Below, piece after piece: positions 59,530-64,000 of a DNA stretch of 64,000 nucleotides. The stretch lies in the NCBI GenBank assembly GCA_032209605.1, contig JASFXZ010000054.1:1116001-1180000 (forward strand), given 5' to 3'. The notes beneath the pieces are model-generated. The model was not told where the DNA came from and made no database searches. It saw only the letters and a program-made list of their open reading frames with translations. A program made the position numbers and the translations under genes. Numbering within the stretch: position 1 is the first letter of the stretch; each line of letters starts with the position of its first letter. This DNA comes from Mactromeris polynyma. Taxonomy: Eukaryota > Mollusca > Bivalvia > Venerida > Mactridae.

Positions 59530-62140
59530 TAAACATGCTCGACTTTCCATGTTCCATGCAGTGTTCATATGTGACAGAAGGGAGACCACTCTTTATTATT
59601 TCAATAATGGGTATTAACGCATTGAATGACATTTCATTTTACGTTTGACAATAATATCTACACGTATTAACTGGTTTGACATGTTGTATATTAGGGGGGG
59701 GGGAGATATAACACTCTGGTGATGACACTAAGGCCTGAAATTATTGGTAATCGCGGGGATTTTTACAACTTCAGTGATCAGTTTAAAACACAAACGTAAT
59801 TCGCATATATTTAAACTTCGAATTTCGAATGTATTATTATTAAACAAGAAGGTCGAATATTCGAATATTCATTCGGAAGGTTGACATAATATTCGAATAC
59901 CACAATGGCCATTCGTTGACATCCCTACTTGAAGGTGAATCATTTTCCCCTTTCTATATCACGTCATTAAACACACAATGCTCCATTTCGCTAAACAATT
60001 GGACGATTTGCTTCAAGGTTCTTACCTACTACCAGGAAATCATGCATGAACATCTAAAGGATAAAGTGAAAGACAAAATAAAAGACGTGTTTTGATAACT
60101 TTCCAATGGCAAGTCAGTTTTCCACAGAACTTGCTAGGTGGATATGCTATTATTAAACAAGAAATATCTTTAAAAAGATGATCGGTTCAAATTGAAATAA
60201 CAAAAGATGTTGCAGTTTTATAGTTTATGATTTTGAGTTATGGCTAGAACACGTGTTAATTCAATAAATAAATAAAGATAACGGAATATTAAAAGTATAC
60301 AATTATAGAAAATGTATTACAACAAAATTTGTTTATTTTAAAGTATAAAGTTCACGCTATGTCTGTACTCAAACCATGATTTATTTCTTGAGCAGACGAA
60401 TTGATTCAGCGACGCGTAAGCCAATCAAATATAAGGTTATAAATGTCGGAGAAAATTTTAGACTGGGTTTGTAAACAGGACGCTGATTTATTCGAAATCA
60501 GCAAGTTGTAAAATTGACTTGCGTATAGCAAAACCCAGCTTAGTACGGCTGCGCCGAAATACCCATGTATCTACGAGAAGGGTAGAGCCTCTGTGACGCA
60601 AATTATTTCCCAAATATAAATGCAATATTCCAACTGATCCTATGTTTGCCTGTTGGCTCTTGTTCATGCGGACGAAGCTTTGGTGCCTTAAGAAGACAAG
60701 ATCAACCATGCAGGAAGGTGGACTTAAAGGTTTGGCATTTATATTTGTACACAGAAACATGTCAATTGACTGCTTGGACATTCACTAGCTGCGTGACGCT
60801 CAGGGACATCCAAGGATCGCCCTTTCTTTCGATTAATAGCTAAAGTAACACAATTACACTTGATAAATCACTTTACTGGTACCAGAAAACGCAGGAAACG
60901 CTTCTATATTTACAAAATCCCCCGTGAGAGGACCCCTACACCCCAACTTTATTGCCTCTGTTTAATTTTGCCTCTGGCTACGGACTGTTGATGGGCACTA
61001 TCAGACAATTGTTCGTGTTAAGATATTTATCTGGTACGAAAATTTATCACGATACTTATCTAGTTAACCACATAGTTCAGCTGTCAAAATGTTGCATAAA
61101 TTTGATTGACTTACGCACCGCTGTGACTCTTGTAGCACAAGCGAGCACAATACCGATGCGTCTAAAACCCTTAAAACACCTATGAGCGTAGTCTATAGAT
61201 CTACACGCACTAAAGTCACATGATCAACAAATGTCGACACTCTGTTGATGACAATGAACATCGGCCTATATTTTTACCCTTCATTTTCCGCAATCACAGA
61301 TCTAAATCAACATTCTTCATGATAAGCCTTTCCTTGTCGTATATTCCGTTGACAATGTTGTTCAAAAGGACATGTTGGAACAATTCCAAATTCAGGAAAT
61401 CCCTACATTCTGATTGGCTAATCCGAGGCGTTCGCATATGCATAAAAACCCAAATTTCATTGACCCATCAATTGATTATATGCGACCTTAATCTAAGGTA
61501 AATAATATGATGAATAAGTTGGGTACAAGTCTACAAATCTTGGCGTCGAATACCCCGCTAACATATTCTTTCATAAAGACCATCTCGAAATGAGAAACAC
61601 CTCCTTAATACGACTCTAAATAGACATTACCGGTTTATGCCGATGTTGGATGTCGACGAAAATGACTATTTTACCAGGGGTTTGCTCAAACTATAAGTAT
61701 TGATTAATAGGATTCACATGTCACACATAAATCCCCGTGAAATATTCGGATAGTAAACGTTTAAGTTCACGCTTTATGTATAGTATGTCGATTGATAGTC
61801 TGACAGTTAGTTTACAGTTACGCACGGAATATTTATGAGTGTCATTGAAACCATATTATACTCATGTTCGTTCCCGTAACAAGTCGGTGAAGGGCAACTC
61901 CAAGTCAGTGAAGGGCAACTCCAAATCAACACTTTTGCTATAACATTAGGCTAAAAGTAATTGATGTTGCGGTTACCGTTATATACTGAAAAAACAACAG
62001 GATGTGAAGATAAAAAAAACAGTAACGCGCGTTTTTAAATTTAAAAAATAATCTGGTCCGGGACTTAAAATTGGACCGGGTAACCGGAACCACAACATTA
62101 ATTTTCAAACGCCAAACAGGCAACCCGCCGAGTATAAATC
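59530..62140. other. Non-coding stretch, no recognised gene
   Basis: Short open frames lack family features. The block around 60517-60557 is shared with 47893-47932. A 22-bp tandem duplication (GTGAAGGGCAACTCCAA, about 61887-61923) is also present. Confidence 0.4.
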
Positions 62141-62153
62141 AGACTCTTATATA

Positions 62154-63643
62154 CTGAGCCAAACAAGTTACGATACATGAAATCAATTGGATACAATTTT
62201 ATCGTGGGTCAGTAATATAAATATGTTTTTAAGCATTTTGAAAATATGGTCTTTGATACAGCTTCAATTTCATTTAACCTTTTTGAAAATCAATAAGAAA
62301 ATGGACTGATGAAAATGTTAAGTTCTGGAATTTGTTAATACCGGGTGTGACCTCCCTGTGCATTCATTACAGCAGTGCATCGTCTACGCATAGAATTGAA
62401 AAGTGTTTGAATATCTCGCTGTGGAATGGCATTCCATTCTTGAATTAAAAAAAAATCCAACTGCGCTAATGTTTGGGGATTGCGACGTCTAATCCGACGG
62501 CCCAGGGCATCCCAAAGATGTTCTATTGGGGACAAATCTGGAGAACAAGCAGGCCAATCTAGAACATTAACGTTTTGTTGGGTAAAAAAATTGCGGCATA
62601 CATGTGCTGTAAGGCACCTAGCATTGTCTTGCTGGAACAACGTGACGTTCACGTTAGCGTTAAGAAATGGTACGACAACTGGTGTTAAAATTTCGTCTCG
62701 ATAACGTTGTCCCGTTAGATTCCCGCGCACAATAACCAATGGAGTGCGATTCTGGTAGGATATTCCGCCCCAAACCATGATACTTCCACCACCGTAACGG
62801 TCCACCTCGTGCACACAGACGTCAGCATAACGTTCACCGACCCTACGGTATACTCTAGCACGTCCATCTCCTCGCCTCAAACAAAAATGCGACTCATCAG
62901 TGAACATTACCGTATTCCATTGATTCTTGTCCAATTCAAATGTCCAGTGGCCCACTGACGTCTCAAGACGCGATGACGTTGGGTAAATATAGGCCCATCA
63001 TACGGACGTCTGGCTCTTATACCACGCTCGGCGAGACTGTTTCGGACTGTTTGGGCACTGATTCTGTTGTTTGTACGACCATGTGTTACAGCAGCAGTAA
63101 CAGTAAATGGAAGAAACCGGTCACGTAAGTGTGACGTCCTTATGTGACGGTCCTGTGCAGGAGTCGTTTCACGGGGCCTACCAGAACGGGGACGGTCATT
63201 AACAGAACCAAGGGCACGATAACGGCCTAAAAGTCGGGTTATAGTCAACCTAGACACTCCAAAGTGAGCAGCGACGTCAGCGTGACGTAAGTTTGCTTGT
63301 AGCATGCCAATGGCTATAAGGCGTTGATTTGCATTCAGTCTCGGCATAATTACAGCAGAGAAATATTGAACTTTGCCTTTGTTTTCACAATACAGGTACA
63401 ATATCTGTGCAATGCGTATATTTTTATGTCGATACATGTTCATCATCATGGGTTTCCCATACAGTGCGTGCAAAAATAAAAAATCCCTATTGCCAGTAAC
63501 ACGATATTCTACAATAATCGATAATGGCCTGTGAAAACAGTCATACGTTTAAGCAATCATGTAATCACAGTACATATAACACAAGTTTAAGCTTTAAGAT
63601 TTTACAAATGATCTAAGTATGTATCGTTACTTGTTTGGCTCAG
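62154..63643 (-). mobile_element. Tc1-like DNA transposon (1490 bp)
   Basis: The termini are inverted: left CTGAGCCAAACAAGTTACGA and right, as reverse complement, CTGAGCCAAACAAGTAACGA, flanked by TA (62152-62153 and 63644-63645). The interior holds one transposase gene on the minus strand, interrupted by a single frameshift, so this copy is far better preserved than the one at 50419-51832. Confidence 0.93.
62335..63347 (-). pseudogene. Tc1-like DD34E transposase with one frameshift
   Basis: The start ATG is at 63345-63347 (MPRLNANQRLIAIGML). Helix-turn-helix DNA-binding regions follow (DVAAHFGVSRLTITRLL; RISAQTVRNSL). The catalytic domain has FTDESHF (first Asp), GGSIMVWGGIS, QQDNA (second Asp) and SPIEHLWDALGRR (Glu). 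I count 34 residues between the second Asp and the Glu, the Tc1-type DD34E spacing. A one-base shift at about 62907-62955 splits it into two overlapping frames; the product otherwise covers the usual length of about 335 residues and ends at TAA 62335-62337. In the family it cuts at the inverted repeats and reinserts at TA. Confidence 0.92.
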
Positions 63644-63649
63644 TATATA

Positions 63650-64000
63650 AACAATTCAGTCAATCCGCTTGTAAGCTTAGCCATGGAAAAATGTATGTGT
63701 CAAGGGGAGCGGTCTCAATGCTAGGTAGGGTCGGAACATTTAATTAGCCAATTATTGCTGTCAAAAGTTGAAAATTGGCAATTTGAAAAACATATATCTA
63801 GAGTTGAAAATAATCTCTATGATCGCGTTGTTTTGCTAGGTAGGGTCATGGTAATCGAAGCAGAACAAACAAACAAGGAATCACATCTTCACCTAATGCT
63901 GATCAATCCTGCGATGTTTGGTTTAAAATCAATAAGCGGTAAGGAGATAAAGCGCGGATAAACTAAAAGAGGACGGACAGACGGACCCACAGACGCAGAG
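63650..64000. other. Non-coding end of window with GACGGACA microsatellite
   Basis: A short direct repeat, CTAGGTAGGGTC (about 63720 and 63836), and a terminal run of GACGGACAGACGGACC-like sequence (about 63970-64000) cut by the window edge. The 68-codon frame at 63755-63961 has no recognisable family feature. Confidence 0.45.

Noticed and set aside
60488..60781. 97-codon minus-strand frame
   Set aside because: It overlaps the dispersed block shared with 47.9 kb. There is no recognisable domain and no splice context.

Overview
The window is animal (intron-bearing eukaryotic) DNA. Its mix of non-LTR retrotransposons, Tc1-like transposons, MITE-like elements and large minisatellites, together with a divergent nicotinic receptor gene, suggests a mollusc, probably a bivalve; that taxonomic call is inference. 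No bacterial operon, CRISPR array or phage module is present.

Layout. (1) Positions 1-629, 6607-27629 and 31092-38160 are one giant minisatellite, about 28.7 kb in total and roughly 600 units, built from three related units: A (44 bp, e.g. 7948-7991), B (53 bp, A plus 9 bp, e.g. 6662-6714) and C (48 bp, e.g. 9152-9199). Short runs of C units form cassettes that recur about every 1.3 kb, and cassette types alternate to give a higher-order repeat of about 2.3-2.9 kb. (2) Two LINEs interrupt the array. A nearly complete I-superfamily-like element lies on the minus strand (630-6606), flanked by a 13-bp target duplication of array sequence. A 5'-truncated element lies on the plus strand (27630-31091), flanked by a 5-bp duplication; its empty site survives in a paralogous array segment at 35628-35632. 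(3) At 113 bp past the array end is the first of two plus-strand exons, 38274-38432 and 40676-40983, encoding TM3, the cytoplasmic loop and TM4 of a cys-loop (nicotinic acetylcholine-type) receptor subunit. The splice phases match (phase 1 to phase 1). All receptor exons upstream of TM3 are outside the window, so the whole array and both LINEs sit inside one intron of more than 38 kb, if the gene is intact. The next intron holds a MITE-like element with an internal 30-bp minisatellite, and a 33-bp minisatellite.

(4) From 41.1 to 64 kb the sequence is mostly repeats and intergenic DNA. It includes LINE fragments (43060-44356 plus; 48687-50229 minus; 58834-59390 minus), a 53-bp minisatellite (44646-45584), two Tc1-like transposons with dead transposases (50419-51832, 62154-63643), a pogo/Tigger-like MITE (58602-58819), a probable tRNA-derived SINE (about 54590-54795) and a succession of minisatellites (55690-57680). 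Two short minus-strand exons (46683-46756 and 45851-45911), phase-compatible and CARD-like when joined, may belong to a second host gene running tail-to-tail towards the receptor.

The long open frames across the minisatellites (up to 2149 codons on the minus strand) are by-products of a stop-free repeat unit, not genes. Host coding sequence that can be supported amounts to the two receptor exons and, less surely, the two CARD-like exons.
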